In this document: positions 11,191-21,419 of the stretch, piece after piece
How positions within the stretch are numbered: the first letter of the stretch is position 1
How the letters are laid out: the number at the start of each line of letters is the position of its first letter
Assembly (NCBI GenBank): GCA_963575745.1
Contig: CAUYUJ010016893.1
Location: 821,342 to 885,341, forward strand
Length of the DNA: 64,000 nt
Direction: 5' to 3'
From: Prorocentrum cordatum
Taxonomy: Eukaryota > Sar > Dinophyceae > Prorocentrales > Prorocentraceae
Translations under genes and position numbers: made by a program
The notes under the pieces: model-generated
What the model was told of the DNA's origin: nothing
The model's database searches: none
Seen by the model: only the letters and a program-made list of their open reading frames with translations

Positions 11191-11369
11191 AAAGAGTTGG
11201 TGCGCCTACGATCGCGGCACCTGTCGGTTTTAGTATTGATTGCCTTATTTGATGATGGTGGCGTTGCGCGCTGTGTCGCCAGCGCTGGGGAGAGAAGTAG
11301 ACAACAACAATTAAACAAACACTCGATTCAGAGCAACCTACGGATGATTGCATCCAATTAGCCTGAAAC

Positions 11370-11525
11370 GGTGGAAGAGGAGGAAGGCGAGGATGAGGAG
11401 GCGGACAGTGAAAGGAGGAAACATGATGAAGGGTAGGAAGAGGAGGAGGAGTAGGAGGAGGAGGAGGCGGAGGAGGAAGAAAAGGAGGAAGAGGAGGAGG
11501 AGGAGGAGGAGCAAGAGGTACAGGA
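11370..11525. repeat. GGA-rich purine tract
   Basis: GAGGAGGA and AGGAGGAAG words with few interruptions. Confidence 0.8.
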
Positions 11526-11534
11526 AACGGATCA

Positions 11535-11685
11535 TCGGAGTGATCGCTCGCTGTAGGATTGGAGCGCAATCGTCTGATTTTCAATCGATCGGCTTGCGAC
11601 CAATTGGATTGCAATCGATTTCGCTGCAATCGGTTATATTGTAATAGATTCGTTTGAAATCGGTTGGATTGCTACCCCCGTTGGC
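11535..11685. repeat. Degenerate GATTGCAATCGATT repeat
   Basis: Words such as GGATTGCAATCGATTTCG, ATCGATCGGCTTGCGACC and GCAATCGGTTATATTG recur about every 17-20 bp. The core is partly palindromic (ATTGCAAT, AATCGATT). Confidence 0.6.
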
Positions 11686-11739
11686 CTGCAGTCGTAACGG
11701 GGCGGACGCCCTCCCAGCCAGTCGGCGAGAAGGCTGTGG

Positions 11740-11935
11740 CGGAGGAAAAAGAGGAGGATGAGGGAGAGGACGCCGACGTATAAAGGGAGGAGGGAGGAGG
11801 ATGAGGGGTTCGAGAAGGAGGAAAAAGGAGGATGAGGAGGAGGATGAGCAGGTGAAGGACGAGGAACTGGAGAGGGAGACGGATGGGTAGGAGGATCAGG
11901 TGGACAAGGAGGAGGAGGAGGAGGAGGATCATCTG
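11740..11935. repeat. GGA-rich purine tract
   Basis: GAGGAGGATGAGG-type words over about 190 bp. It is separated by only about 50 bp from the AT microsatellite that follows. Confidence 0.75.
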
Positions 11936-11979
11936 AGCCATCGCTCGCTGAGGGGACGGGGTGCTGGGGGAGCTGAGCA

Positions 11980-12052
11980 AATATGTGTATATACGTATGT
12001 ATATAGATGTATGCGTGGATACATGAATGTGCATATTCATATGCGAATGCAA

Positions 12053-12112
<60 letters not shown>
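11980..12112. repeat. Microsatellite cluster ending in (TA)n
   Basis: TGTATATA words, then (AC)n, then an uninterrupted (TA)n of about 50 bp ending near 12,111. Confidence 0.88.
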
Positions 12113-12129
12113 GCTCGCCCCCCCTGTGA

Positions 12130-12355
12130 TCATACATTTCGCCTTCTTTTTCATCCTCCTCGTCGTCCTCCTCCTCCTCATCATCATCCTCATCGTCGTC
12201 GTCGTCGTCGTCGTCCTCCTCCTCCTCATCCTCCCCCTTTTCCTCCCCTCCTCCTCCTCCTCCTCTTCCTCCTCCTCCTCGTCATCATCATCATCCTCAT
12301 CTCCTCCTCCTCCTCCTCCTCATCCTCCCCCTCTCCCTCCCCACCCTCTCCTTTC
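12130..12355. repeat. Trinucleotide tract (CCT, CGT, CAT)
   Basis: CTCCTCCTC, GTCGTCGTC and ATCATCATC blocks follow one another, a mixed trinucleotide array adjoining the 211-bp repeat. Confidence 0.8.
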
Positions 12356-12388
12356 AACCTGTCTCCTCCCCACATGTTCATACACAAA

Positions 12389-12957
12389 CCAAGTCTTCGA
12401 CACTGCAAAGCACTTCCACGGCGCTACTCTGGAGGGGCATCCAAAAAAGGATGCCCCTCTGTGGCGGACGCGGGCCCAGGAGGGAACCCAAAAAATGGGT
12501 TACCATCACTGTGCCCGGACACAAGGCCACATGGTCGGACGCCTGTTACGCAAGGACACCAGCAACGGCTCAGCATCAGTGATGAGACCACACAACAAAC
12601 CAAAACTTCGACACTGCGAAGCGCTTCCACGGCGCTACTCTGGAGGGGCATCCAAAAAACGGATGCCCCTCCGTGGCGGACGCGGACCCAGGAGGGAACC
12701 CAAAAAACGGGTTCCCATCACTGTGCTCGAACACAAGGCCACATGGCCGCACGCTTGTTACGCAACGACACCAGCAACGCCTCAGCATCAGTGATGACAC
12801 CACACCACAAACCAAGTCTTCGACACTGCAAAGCGCTTCCACGGCGCTACTCTGGAGGGGCATCCAAAAACGGATGCCCCTCTGTGGCGGACGCGGACCC
12901 AGGAGGGAACCCAAAAAACGGGTTACCATTACTGCGCCCGAACACAAGGCCACATGG
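12389..12957 (+). repeat. Tandem repeat, 211-212 bp unit, about 2.7 copies
   Basis: Units start at CCAAGTCTTCGACAC (12,389), CCAAAACTTCGACAC (12,600) and CCAAGTCTTCGACAC (12,812). Each unit carries two hairpins: GGGGCATCC / GGATGCCCC around an A-rich loop, and GGGAACCC or similar / GGGTTACC or GGGTTCCC around AAAAAA. Much of it is open in several frames, giving near-identical repeating peptides. There is no start, domain or composition that argues for a gene. Confidence 0.85.
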
Positions 12958-13199
12958 TCGTGCTCGAGGACGACGGCGTGGCGAGCGGCGCCGCGGCGAG
13001 CTCGAGCGCTGGCCCGCCGCGGGTGGAGCGTGCGTAGGCATTGGCACCTTCGACGGCGATGCGTCGTCGCCACGCAGCTGAGCGCGGGCAGCAAGCGGCC
13101 AGTGCTGTCCAGTTATTAGAACCGCCCGACTTGAGAACTCGCACCGCCTCCTCGCTAGCAAATGTGCTTCCCATATGACATTCTACATGTTCCAGCTTT

Positions 13200-14218
13200 G
13201 TCGCAAGCAACATATGGAGATCTGTCACGTTTCCAGCTTTTCCAGCTACCCCCAGAGGTATCCTTAGCGAAAACCTTGTGTTTTCCAGCTTTTCCAGCTT
13301 TTCCAGCTTGTCCCAGAGACTACCCTGATGAAAAACCTTGTGTTTTCCAGCTTTTCCAGCTTTTCCACCTTTTCCCCAGAGGTTACCCTTGTGAAAAACA
13401 TTGCGTTTTCCAGCTTTTCCAGCTTTTCCAGCTTTTCCAGCTTTTCCCAGAGACTACCCTGGTGAACAACATTATGTTTTCCAGCTTTTCCAGCTTTTCC
13501 CAGAGACTACCCTGGTGAAAAACCTTGTGTTTTCCAGTTTTTCCGGCTTTTCCCAGAGACTACCCTGATGAAACCTTGTGTTTCCCAGCTTTTCCAGCTT
13601 TTCCCAGAGACTACCCTGGCGAGCTGGTCTCTGGGAAAAGCTGGAAAAGCTGGAAAACACAAGGTTTTTCACTATTGTAATCTCTGTGAAAAAACTGGAA
13701 AAGCTGGAAAAGCTGGAAAACACAAGGTTTTTCACTATGGCAATCTCTGGGAAAAAAACTGGAAAAGCTGGAAAACACAAGGTTTTTCACCAGGGTAGTC
13801 TCTGGGAAAAGCTGGGAAAGCTGGAACAGCTGGAAAACACAAGGTTTTTCACCAGGGTAATCTCTGGGAAAAGCTGGAAAAGCTGGAAAAGCTGAAAAAG
13901 ACATAAGGTTTTTCACCAGGGTAGTCTCTGGGAAAAGCTGGAAAAGCTGGAAAAGCTGGAAAACACAAGGTTTTTCACCAGGGTAGTCTCTGGGAAAAGC
14001 TGGAAAAGCTGGAAAAGCTGGAAAACACAAGGTTTATCACCAGGGTAATCTCTGGGAAAAGCTGGAAAAGCTGGAACATATGGAAAACACAAGGTTTTTC
14101 ACCAGGGTAATCTCTGGGAAAAGCTGGAAAAGCTGGGTAGTCTCTGGGAAAAGCTGGAAAAGCTGGAAAACACAAGGTTTTTCACGAGGGTAATCTTTCG
14201 GAAAAGCTGGAAAAGCTC
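13200..14218. repeat. Inverted pair of minisatellite arrays
   Basis: The left arm (about 13,205-13,620) is a tandem array of TTTTCCAGC sub-repeats separated by CCCAGAGACTACCCTGGTGA and AAAACCTTGTG. The right arm (about 13,625-14,218) is the reverse complement of the same array (GGAAAAGCTGG, CACAAGGTTTTTCAC, GGGTAGTCTCTGGG). The arms meet at about 13,620, so the locus could form a palindrome of about 1 kb with register slippage. Repetitive peptides encoded here (FQLFQLFPE-like) are probably incidental. Confidence 0.9.
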
Positions 14219-14690
14219 AAACACAATCGCAGACAGCGTGAAAGACAAACAGTCGAAGACAGCAGCAGACAATCACAGAGAGCGCGAGAGACAAACGCAA
14301 AGAGAGAACAACAAAACGAGAGAGAGGGATAGAGCGAGAGAGAAGGAGAGAGGGAGAGAGCGAACACGGAAGACGGAGATGTATGATCACAGGGGGGCGA
14401 CCATATATATATATATATATGGATGTGTATATGTATGTGCACATGCACACGCGTATGTATACGTCAGCGCGTTCGCATATGTATATGCGTAGCTCTCAGA
14501 ATATGTAGAGCCATATGTGTATGTATATGTATGTGTAAACTTGTATGTCTATGCGCCGTATCCACAAGTATAAGTATAAGTATGTGCGCGTGTACGTGCA
14601 TAATTATATATCAATATGTATCAATATATGTGTTTGTATCTATATATATATATATATCCATATAAAAATATGTATAAATATTGATATACT
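14219..14690. repeat. GA tract then AT-rich microsatellite
   Basis: GAGAGAGC words (14,275-14,365) are followed by (TA)n at about 14,402-14,420 and about 250 bp of GTATATG / TGTATGT / TATATA words to about 14,690. Confidence 0.75.
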
Positions 14691-15130
14691 ACAACCATCG
14701 CGCGCTTCGCGCGCGCTGAGGTTTTGGCTGGTCGAGCGTTGACTGCACTGAGACAACAAAGCGGTCATGAATAATGAGGTCAACATTATATGTTTTCTCC
14801 TGCCTCTTCCTCACTTCTCTTCCTCCGCTCTCATCGACCGGTCGACCGGTGATATGTCGCCAAGCTTCTTGGGGACCTCTTGACCCCTCCTGGGGGTCTC
14901 CTGAGGCGAAGATCTTGGGTTCTCGGTTCGCGTTCCCGATAGTGGCCTTCGGCCCGTCCCGCCACCGTGCCTGCGTTGTGGGTTAAAGGCCTCGGAAGTT
15001 CGATTGAAATTCGCGGGAGGAGTCCCGGGGCCTCTTGCAAGACGTACATACAAACATGCACATACATACATAAATACCTATACGACCACCCTTCGGGTGA
15101 TAAGGAGGTTCGGGGGGAGGAACCAGCGTC
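14691..15130. other. Unassigned sequence
   Basis: No gene. A possible palindromic motif CGACCGGTCGACCGGTGA lies near 14,837. A stretch near 14,870-14,905 resembles the AAGACGG-type texture. Confidence 0.4.
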
Positions 15131-15356
15131 TCACTCGATCGGTCTCACTATCGATCTCACTATTGATACAACGATCGGTCTCGCACGATCGATCTCACTT
15201 GATCGATATCGCAATCGATCTCATTCGATCTATTTCATCCGATCGATCTCACAATCGATCTGACTAGCAAGCTTACACTCGCTCTCGCAATCGATCTCAC
15301 ATTCGGTCTCACGATCGGTCTCACTATCGAAATCACAATTGATCTCACAATTCACG
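15131..15356 (+). repeat. Tandem ATCGATCTCAC repeat
   Basis: About 15 degenerate units of 13-16 bp with core ATCGATCTCAC or ATCGGTCTCAC. The ATCGAT and GATC palindromes recur in almost every unit. It abuts the CAT array. Confidence 0.85.
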
Positions 15357-16294
15357 TCATCATCATCATCAACATCATCGCCATCAACGTCATCATCACC
15401 ATCATCATCGGGGCACCATCATCATCATCATCACCACATCACCATCATCATCAACATTATCATCACCATCATCACCATCATCATCGGGACACCACCATCA
15501 TCACCATCACCATCATAACCGACATCATCACCATTGGGACACCATCACCATCAACATCATCATCGGAACACCACCATCATCATTATCGCATCATCATCAC
15601 CATGAACAACATAATCAACATCATCATCATCATCGGGGCACCATCATCGTCAGCAACATCATCATCATCATCATCATCATCATCAACAACATCGTCATCA
15701 TGTGGACACCACCATCATCGTCACCATCATCGTCACCATCAGCATCATCATCACCAGGACTCCGTCATCATCATCAACATCAACATAATCATCATCACCA
15801 TCACCGGGCCACCTTCATCAAAACCATCATCACTTCATCATCATCATCATCAACATCATCGTCAACATTATCGGGGCACCATCATCCTCATCCTCGCCAA
15901 AAACATCATCATCATCCATCACCTGGACACCATCATCATCATCACCATCATCATCAAAAGCATCATCATAAACCTCATCAGCATCGGGACACCATCATCA
16001 GCATTGTCATCATCATATCATCATCTTCAACATCAACATCATCATCAGAATAACCAACATCATGATCATCGGGACACCATCACCATCAGCAGCAACATCA
16101 TCATCATCAACATCAACATCATCATCATCATCGGAACACCATCATCACCACCATCACCATCACCATCAACATCATCCACATCGTCAACATCATCATCATG
16201 ATCATGATCATCATCATCATCATCATCATCATTATCATCGGGACACCATCATCATCACCACCATCACCATCATCAGCATCAACATCATCATCGA

Positions 16295-16382
<88 letters not shown>

Positions 16383-16385
16383 GGG
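15357..16385 (+). repeat. (CAT)n array, about 1 kb
   Basis: ATC/CAT triplets interrupted about every 50-70 bp by GGGACACC or GGGGCACC. The final block (about 16,290-16,381) is nearly pure. One strand would encode His- and Ser-rich chains, the other Asp- and Met-rich chains. The pattern is explained by triplet expansion rather than coding. Confidence 0.93.
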
Positions 16386-16394
16386 ACGCCGACC

Positions 16395-16716
16395 GGACAC
16401 TGGCGGGACACCGGCGGGACACCGCGCGGCACAGGCCCCAGGAGAGAAAACATTTGGTCCGGCCGCGCCTCAGCCGGAGGCGGGACACCGGCGGAACACC
16501 GCGCGGCACCGGCCCCCGGAGAGGAACCATTTGGTCCGGCCGCGCCTCAGCCGGAGGCGGGACCCCCGCGAGACACCGCGCGGCACCGGCCCCCGGAGAG
16601 GAAACATTTGGTCCAGCCGCGCCTCAGCCGGAGGCGGGACACCGGCGGGACACCGCGCGGCACCGGCCCCCGGAGAGGAATCATTTGGTCCGGCCGCGCC
16701 TCAGCCAGAGGAGACT
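16395..16716 (+). repeat. Tandem repeat, 77-bp unit, 4 copies
   Basis: The landmark CATTTGGTCC recurs at 16,451, 16,528, 16,605 and (as CATTTGGTCCGG) 16,682, a constant 77-bp period. Each unit reads GACACCGCGCGGCAC, CCCGGAGAGGAA, CATTTGGTCCGGCC, GCGCCTCAGCCGGAGGCGG. The last word is a hairpin (CCTCAGCCGGAGG). It follows the CAT array directly. Confidence 0.92.
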
Positions 16717-17024
16717 TTCTTCTCGCCCGCCCACGCAGCGTCGCCTCGCCCGCACGCACAGCACGCACGAACACGAAACCGAAACAGATTTCCCGGTAGG
16801 TGGGCTCTCCGTTCCACTTCGACCTCACCCCCTCACCTCCGACATACATAAGTACATACATACAATCGAGATAAGACGCAAGCAACAAACTGAGGGAGCA
16901 ATCCCCGCCACCGCGCCCCCTGGCACGTTGACGCGTGGTAGAATGCAAAGGGCCGTCAGTATGGCTTTTGTCATCTTCAACCCTTACCCCCGCTCCCACT
17001 CCCCCCTCCCGCCCCCATTTCTTA

Positions 17025-17185
17025 AACGAGAAACAATGGATCCGCTCCCGAAGTCATGAGCCCGAGATGAAAACAATGGATCCGCGCTCCCAAGGCCACG
17101 ATTCCTGATAACAAAACAATGAATCCGCGATCCTGAGGCCACGGTCGCAAGGAAAAACAAAAAGGATCCGCGCGGCCGAGGCAGG
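17025..17185 (+). repeat. Minisatellite, about 45-bp unit, about 4 copies
   Basis: The words ACAATGGATCCGC, ACAATGAATCCGC and AAAAAGGATCCGC recur at about 17,033, 17,073, 17,117 and 17,158. They are followed by CTCCCAAGGCCACG-type text. Confidence 0.65.
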
Positions 17186-17710
17186 CAACAGAGGCCGCTG
17201 CCCTAACCTGCCTTCAAGACGGCCCAGTATGTCCCAAGATGACCTTAAGACGGCCCAAGAGGCCCCCAAGAGGGCCAGACGAGAAACCCCCGCAGGGCCC
17301 GAAGATGCAAAACATACAGACTTCCTAAAACAAGTTTTGCACTTAGGGGCTCTTGCTTGCTTAAGGACTTGGTTGGGCCCAGCGAAGAGTTTCAATGTTG
17401 CCGCCCGTTGCCACCTCATGCGCTAGGTGGGTCTGGTGAGGTTCCGCCACGTTGCCGCCTTTTTGCCGCTTGTAGCTTGCACCACGTATATTCTCCTTTC
17501 TACAAAATAGAATAGACTCTACCCCCCCCCCCGGACTTAACGCTTCCCCCTGGGATAATATAATTTCACATATAATCTGCACACTCGCCATCCTAAATAT
17601 GAAATCATATCATCCCAGCCAAACCGGTATCCCCCCCTGTGGTTCCCTTGTAAAAAACACTATGCGGTGACATTTGTTGTTCTAACATAGCACTTTTTCA
17701 CGAATCCCTT
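17186..17710. other. AAGACGGCCC-type patch and unassigned sequence
   Basis: Positions 17,200-17,300 carry the short-period CAAGACGGCCCAAGAGGCCC texture. From 17,300 to 17,710 no gene or repeat was recognised. Confidence 0.4.
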
Positions 17711-18150
17711 ACAACAAATGTGACGAAGTCCACACGCGCGCGTCGTCGCGCGCGCATGCCAAAATCCTTCAAAAACCTTCGGTGCCAGAAGGATTTCGCA
17801 ATCGAGTTTCCAAAAAACATGCAAAAACATAGGGTTTCGCAGCACAGATTTGCTAAAAACGCTTCCGCGCGAGCTCTTGCGAAATCTAAAGAAAGCCATG
17901 GGTTTTTCAAGATTTTCACAAAATGCTACCAAACGGGCGTCGCGTGCGCATGTCGAAATCTGTCGAACGCCCTTGCGCGTGTGCCGTCGCGAGGATCCTC
18001 TGCAACAAATGGGACGAAGTGCAGACGCGCGCGTCGTCGCGCACGTACGCCGAAATCCTTCAAAACCCATCGGTGTCGGAAGGATTTCGAAATCGCGCGT
18101 CCAAAAAACCTACAAAAACCCAAGATGTCGCAACACGGATTTTCAACAAA
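17711..18150 (+). repeat. Tandem repeat of about 290 bp, 1.5 copies
   Basis: The segment beginning ACAACAAATGTGACGAAGT (about 17,711) recurs as GCAACAAATGGGACGAAGT (about 18,001). They share GCGCGCGTCGTCGCGC, AAATCCTTCAAAA, GAAGGATTTCG, TCCAAAAAAC and CAACAC/CAGCACRGATTT. The second copy is cut off by the GTC array at about 18,150. Confidence 0.82.
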
Positions 18151-18164
18151 AGCGTGCGCGCGGC

Positions 18165-18945
18165 TCTTGCGTCGTCGTCGTCGTCGTCGCCGTCCTCCCT
18201 CCTCCCGCGTCGTCGTCGTCGTCGTCGCCTACGTCGTCCTCTGTCTTTCCTCGTGTTCGTCGTCGTCGTCCTCTTTGGCGTCGTGGTCGTTTCCGTCGTC
18301 GTTGTCGCCGTGGTCGTCCTTCCTCTTCCTCCCTCGTCGTCGTCGTCGTCCGTCGTCGGCGTCTCGTCGTCGTCCCTCCTATTTCGTCGCCGTCGTCGTC
18401 GTCGTCGTCCTCGTCGTTGTCGTCGTCGTCCCTCCTCCCTCGTCGTTGTCGTCGTCGGCGTCGCCGTCCTTCCTCCTTCGTCGTCGTTCGCGTCGTCGCC
18501 GTCCTCCCTCCTCCCTGGCCTCCCTCGTCGTTGTCGTCGTTGTCGCCGTCGTCGTCCTCCCTCCTTCCTCGTTGTCTTCGTTGGCGACGTCGTCGTCGTC
18601 TTCGTCGTCGTCGCGTCGGCGTCGTTGTCGTCTTCGTCGTCGTCGACGTCGGCGTCGTCGTCGTCGCCGCCGTCGTCGTCGTCGTCGTCGGCGTCGTTGA
18701 CGTCGTCGTCGTCGTCGGTGTCGTCGTTATCGTCGTCGTCGGCGTCGTCATCGTCGTCGTCGTTGTCATCGTCGTCGTCGTCGGTCGGTGTCGTCGTCGT
18801 CGTCGTCGGTGTCGTCGTCGTCGTCGTCGTCGGCGTCGTCGAAGTCGTTGGAGACGTCGTCGGTGTCGTCGTAGTCGTTGTCGGCGGCGTCGTCATCGTC
18901 GTTGTCGCTGTCGTCGTCGGCGTCGCTGTTGTTGCCAAGTGCCAT
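18165..18945. repeat. (GTC)n array, about 780 bp
   Basis: CGT/GTC triplets with scattered GCC, CTC and GGC substitutions. Frames are open in all registers (Arg-, Ser- or Val-rich on the plus strand; Asp- and Thr-rich on the minus), so the long frames here are not evidence of genes. Confidence 0.92.
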
Positions 18946-19199
18946 GTGGTACCCACCGTCACGGTCTTAAGAGATTTTTGCAAACCAAGTTGCGGGTGGG
19001 TGGGTGGGATGTTTGCGCGAGCAGTGGATAGGACAGCTTCAAGACGGGCAGAGTGGACTGCACCACATAGCTTACACCACACAGCTCCTCACACCACACA
19101 GCTTGCACTACACATGTTTCATCAGATTGTCAGTGCAATAGCTTACGGCTTGGGGTCCACACTAGCTAACGTGCTCTAAAATGTTGATAGGTTTTGGCT
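18946..19199. other. Unassigned sequence with CACACAGCTT repeats
   Basis: ACACCACACAGCT words recur near 19,070-19,110. Nothing else is recognised. Confidence 0.4.
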
Positions 19200-19520
19200 C
19201 CAGACGGCTCTCGATACCCCCAAGGTGCCACCAAGAAAGCCCGAGAGGGCCCTGAAATGCCAAATCATCATCCATGACGGCCTCAAGACAGCTTAAGAGG
19301 ACCCCTAGACGGCCCACGACGGCCCCCAGAGAGCCCCAAACTACACGGCCTTAGCCGACAGCCCAAGACGACCCAAAGACGGCACCACGACGGCCGCAAG
19401 AGACCCCCCAGATAGCCAACAGAGCCCCAAGATGGCCCAAGAAAGCCCCAAAGTGGCCCAAGGGATCCCCAAGACTGCCCCACATGAGCCAACGACAGCC
19501 TCAAGACGGCCAAAATAAGC
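19200..19520 (+). repeat. Degenerate AAGACGGCCC-type repeat
   Basis: CCCCAAGATGGCCC, CCAAGACGACCC and CACGACGGCC words at irregular spacing, as at 7,830-8,415. Confidence 0.6.
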
Positions 19521-19569
19521 TCCTTTAGAACTCGTCGAGAAGCGAAGGGGAAAGGTGCCACGTGTAACA

Positions 19570-19635
19570 GCCCTCCTCCTCCTCATCCTCCTCATCATCG
19601 TCATCATCATCACCGCCACTGCCACTATCACCACT

Positions 19636-19708
<73 letters not shown>

Positions 19709-19712
19709 GTAT
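19570..19712. repeat. (ATC)n / CTC trinucleotide tract
   Basis: CCTCCTCCTCATCCTC leads into about 75 bp of nearly pure ATCATC (19,637-19,708). Confidence 0.92.
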
Positions 19713-19859
19713 CACCACCACGGTGTTTCAGTGGTGGTATAACGATGCAACGTGCCACCGTAGGGGTATAAACTTTCCAGCCGCCCTGGGGCAGGTGTCC
19801 CCGACGGCGAAAAAGTTTATGTTATACCGTTCTTCGCCCGTTAAAACACAGTGGCTTGC

Positions 19860-20020
19860 CTCCACAAGGGGAAGATTATCCAAAATTCCGGTGTTGGTGG
19901 CAATATGTCGGCCACCTAGGAATACCGAATATTACCACCATCACCGAGATCGGGATCTTCCTCCCTCGGTCGAGGCGCACCGCCGAAATTGGTGTTGGTG
20001 TCAACCTCTAGGCCTGCGAG
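19860..20020. repeat. Foldback element related to the insertion at 22,508
   Basis: It shares GCCTCCACARGGGGAAGAT, ATTACCACCATCACCGAGAT, TTGGTGTTGGTGTCAACC and AGGCCTGCGAGC with the 207-bp insertion inside family A locus 1. Parts of its two halves are complementary. Confidence 0.6.
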
Positions 20021-20100
20021 CTTCATCTCGAATCGTTGTTGACGGTCCCGGAGCTGGAGCCCAGGAAGGGCCCCTGGAGGCCGAAAACTCCAAGAGAACC
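20021..20100 (+). repeat. Family B dispersed repeat, copy 1
   Basis: Contains TCATCTCGAATCGTTGTTGA, CGGTCCCGG, AGCCCAGGAAGGGCCCCTGG and AGGCCGAAAA, in family B order. Confidence 0.65.
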
Positions 20101-20494
20101 GTCAGGACCCGTTCAAGTGCGGAACCCGTTTCCTGATCATCCTCACTTCGTGGACAGAGTCACGACAGAAGGTTGCTGGCCGCTTTCGGCTTCTCGGGGC
20201 TCCCATGCCCCAGGACCGTCACCAAAGGCTTGGGATGAAATGCCGGCCCCCGGGAAGAGGTCCAGCCTCTGGGGGGCCACGTTGTGAAAAATCACACCGT
20301 CGGGTGCCTGGGCTTCCCTGCGTCTCCTCCGCTCGGGACTCCACGCCTGCTCCCACCTGCAACGCTGGGTGGTAATGATAATGGTTGCTGCAATTGGCGC
20401 CCCTTGCTATCATTCGCGACGGCGCCGTCACCTCGCCAGACTCAGACACCCGACGTCTGCTTTTCCCGAACGTCGAACCGACGAGGTCTCGACC
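20101..20494. other. Unassigned sequence
   Basis: No gene or known repeat was recognised between two family B copies. Confidence 0.4.
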
Positions 20495-20580
20495 CAATCC
20501 CCGGGACCGGTCTTTCATCTCCCGAGTCGTTCTTGCAAGGCCCCAGGGCCCAGCGAGGGCCCTCCGAGGCCGAACGTAGC
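20495..20580 (+). repeat. Family B dispersed repeat, copy 2
   Basis: GGGACCGGTCTTTCATCTCC, GAGTCGTTCTTGC, GGGCCCAGCGAGGGCCCTCC, GAGGCCGAAC. The core is a GGGCCC...GGGCCC hairpin. Confidence 0.78.
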
Positions 20581-20639
20581 CTGAACGCCGTCCGTCGTTC
20601 TCGCGACGCGAGGGGGCCTGGTCTGGGTCTCCTGCACGC

Positions 20640-20675
20640 CTCCTCCTCCTCCTCCTCCTCCTCCTCCTCCTCCTC
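20640..20675. repeat. (CTC)n microsatellite
   Basis: Twelve nearly perfect CTC triplets. Confidence 0.9.
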
Positions 20676-20689
20676 GATATCCGGCGTCT

Positions 20690-20815
20690 CCAGTTCTTCG
20701 ACACGCGGGCCCCCGAACTCTCCACCACTTCTCCGGGACTGGCGCTTCATCCCGAGTCGTTCTTTGACGGTCCCCGAGGCCCGAGAGAAGGACCCGAAGA
20801 GGCCGAACACTATGA
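20690..20815 (+). repeat. Family B dispersed repeat, copy 3
   Basis: CGACACGCGGGCCCCCGAA, GGGACTGGCGCTTCATCCCG, AGTCGTTCTTTGACGGTCCC, GAGGCCCGAGAGAAGGACCC, AGGCCGAACA. This copy shows the longer left half of the family. Confidence 0.8.
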
Positions 20816-20875
20816 GAAGCCGCCGGCTCGACTTTTCGAAACGTCCGATGTCTCGGGACGGCCCTGGGGGTACAG

Positions 20876-21093
20876 GGCAACGATAGGGGGACTGGCATAA
20901 GGGGGGGAACCATCGACCTGGAATCGGCGACACGTCGCCGATGGATCGGCGATGGCCTCCCGAGATAGCAGAGCCGCACGCCCCTGGGCCGGGTGGGGCT
21001 CTCGGGCCCCCCAATATTGGCGATCAATGGGCCACTGGGGGTCGATGCATCCGCCCCCCTGCGCCTCTCCCCCCTCCTCGCCATCGCTCGGAC
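20876..21093 (+). mobile_element. Family D foldback element, copy 1
   Basis: Left end CAGGGCAACGATAGGGGG, then ACTGGCATAAGGGGG, CATCGACCTGGAATCGGCGA, GTCGCCGATGGATCGGCG. The right end GGGTCGATGCATCCGCCCCC through TCGCCATCGCTC is roughly the reverse complement of the left. Non-coding, MITE-like. Confidence 0.7.
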
Positions 21094-21214
21094 GTCCATT
21101 CCCCGTGTTTTTTCCGGCTTCGCGCGTGGCTTTTTCGCCAAATGGTCAAGGATGCTCCTCGACGGTCCTCGCCGAGGAAAAAACGCACACGCCCGAGCGA
21201 TGCCGAGGCCTCGT

Positions 21215-21419
21215 TGAGGACAGCACAACCCACCCCCACCCCCACCCAGGGCACCCACCTCCGACCTGGTGGTCCAGGGTGCCCTGGGTGGGGGTGGGGG
21301 TGTGTTTTTGGGCCCCGCGGCTCTTACAACACACCCCCACCCCCACCCAGGGCACCCTGGACCACCAGGTCGGAGGTGGGTGCACTGGGTGGGGGTGGGG
21401 GTGGGTTGTGCTGTCCTCA
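21215..21419. mobile_element. Nested palindrome (foldback element)
   Basis: The outer arms begin TGAGGACAGCACAACCCACC and end with its complement (GGTTGTGCTGTCCTCA at 21,404-21,419). They flank a loop around TTTTGGGCCCCGCGGCTCTT. Each arm is itself an inverted repeat: CCACCCAGGGCACCC... pairs with GGTGCCCTGGGTGG... around ACCTGGTGG. All G-rich strands carry GGGTGGGGGTGGGGGTGGG, which can form quadruplexes. Non-coding. Confidence 0.92.

Noticed and set aside
12430-12460. GGGGCATCC/GGATGCCCC hairpin as a bacterial-type terminator
   Set aside because: The setting is eukaryotic, the hairpin repeats in each 211-bp unit, and no T run or upstream gene is present.
11900-13081. 393-codon plus-strand open frame
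   Set aside because: It crosses the (TA)n, CCT/CAT and 211-bp repeats in sequence. The composition changes at each repeat boundary and no domain is present.
15357-16385. Regularly punctuated array resembling a CRISPR
   Set aside because: The spacers are themselves CAT triplets and the GGGACACC word is short and unevenly spaced. It is a simple-sequence array.
17850-19179. Open frames of 393 and 418 codons
   Set aside because: They run through the GTC array. All registers are open.
19190-19212. TTTTGGCTCCAGACGG as a second spliced-leader relic
   Set aside because: Only the TTTTGGCTC part matches; the CCGTAGCC half is absent.
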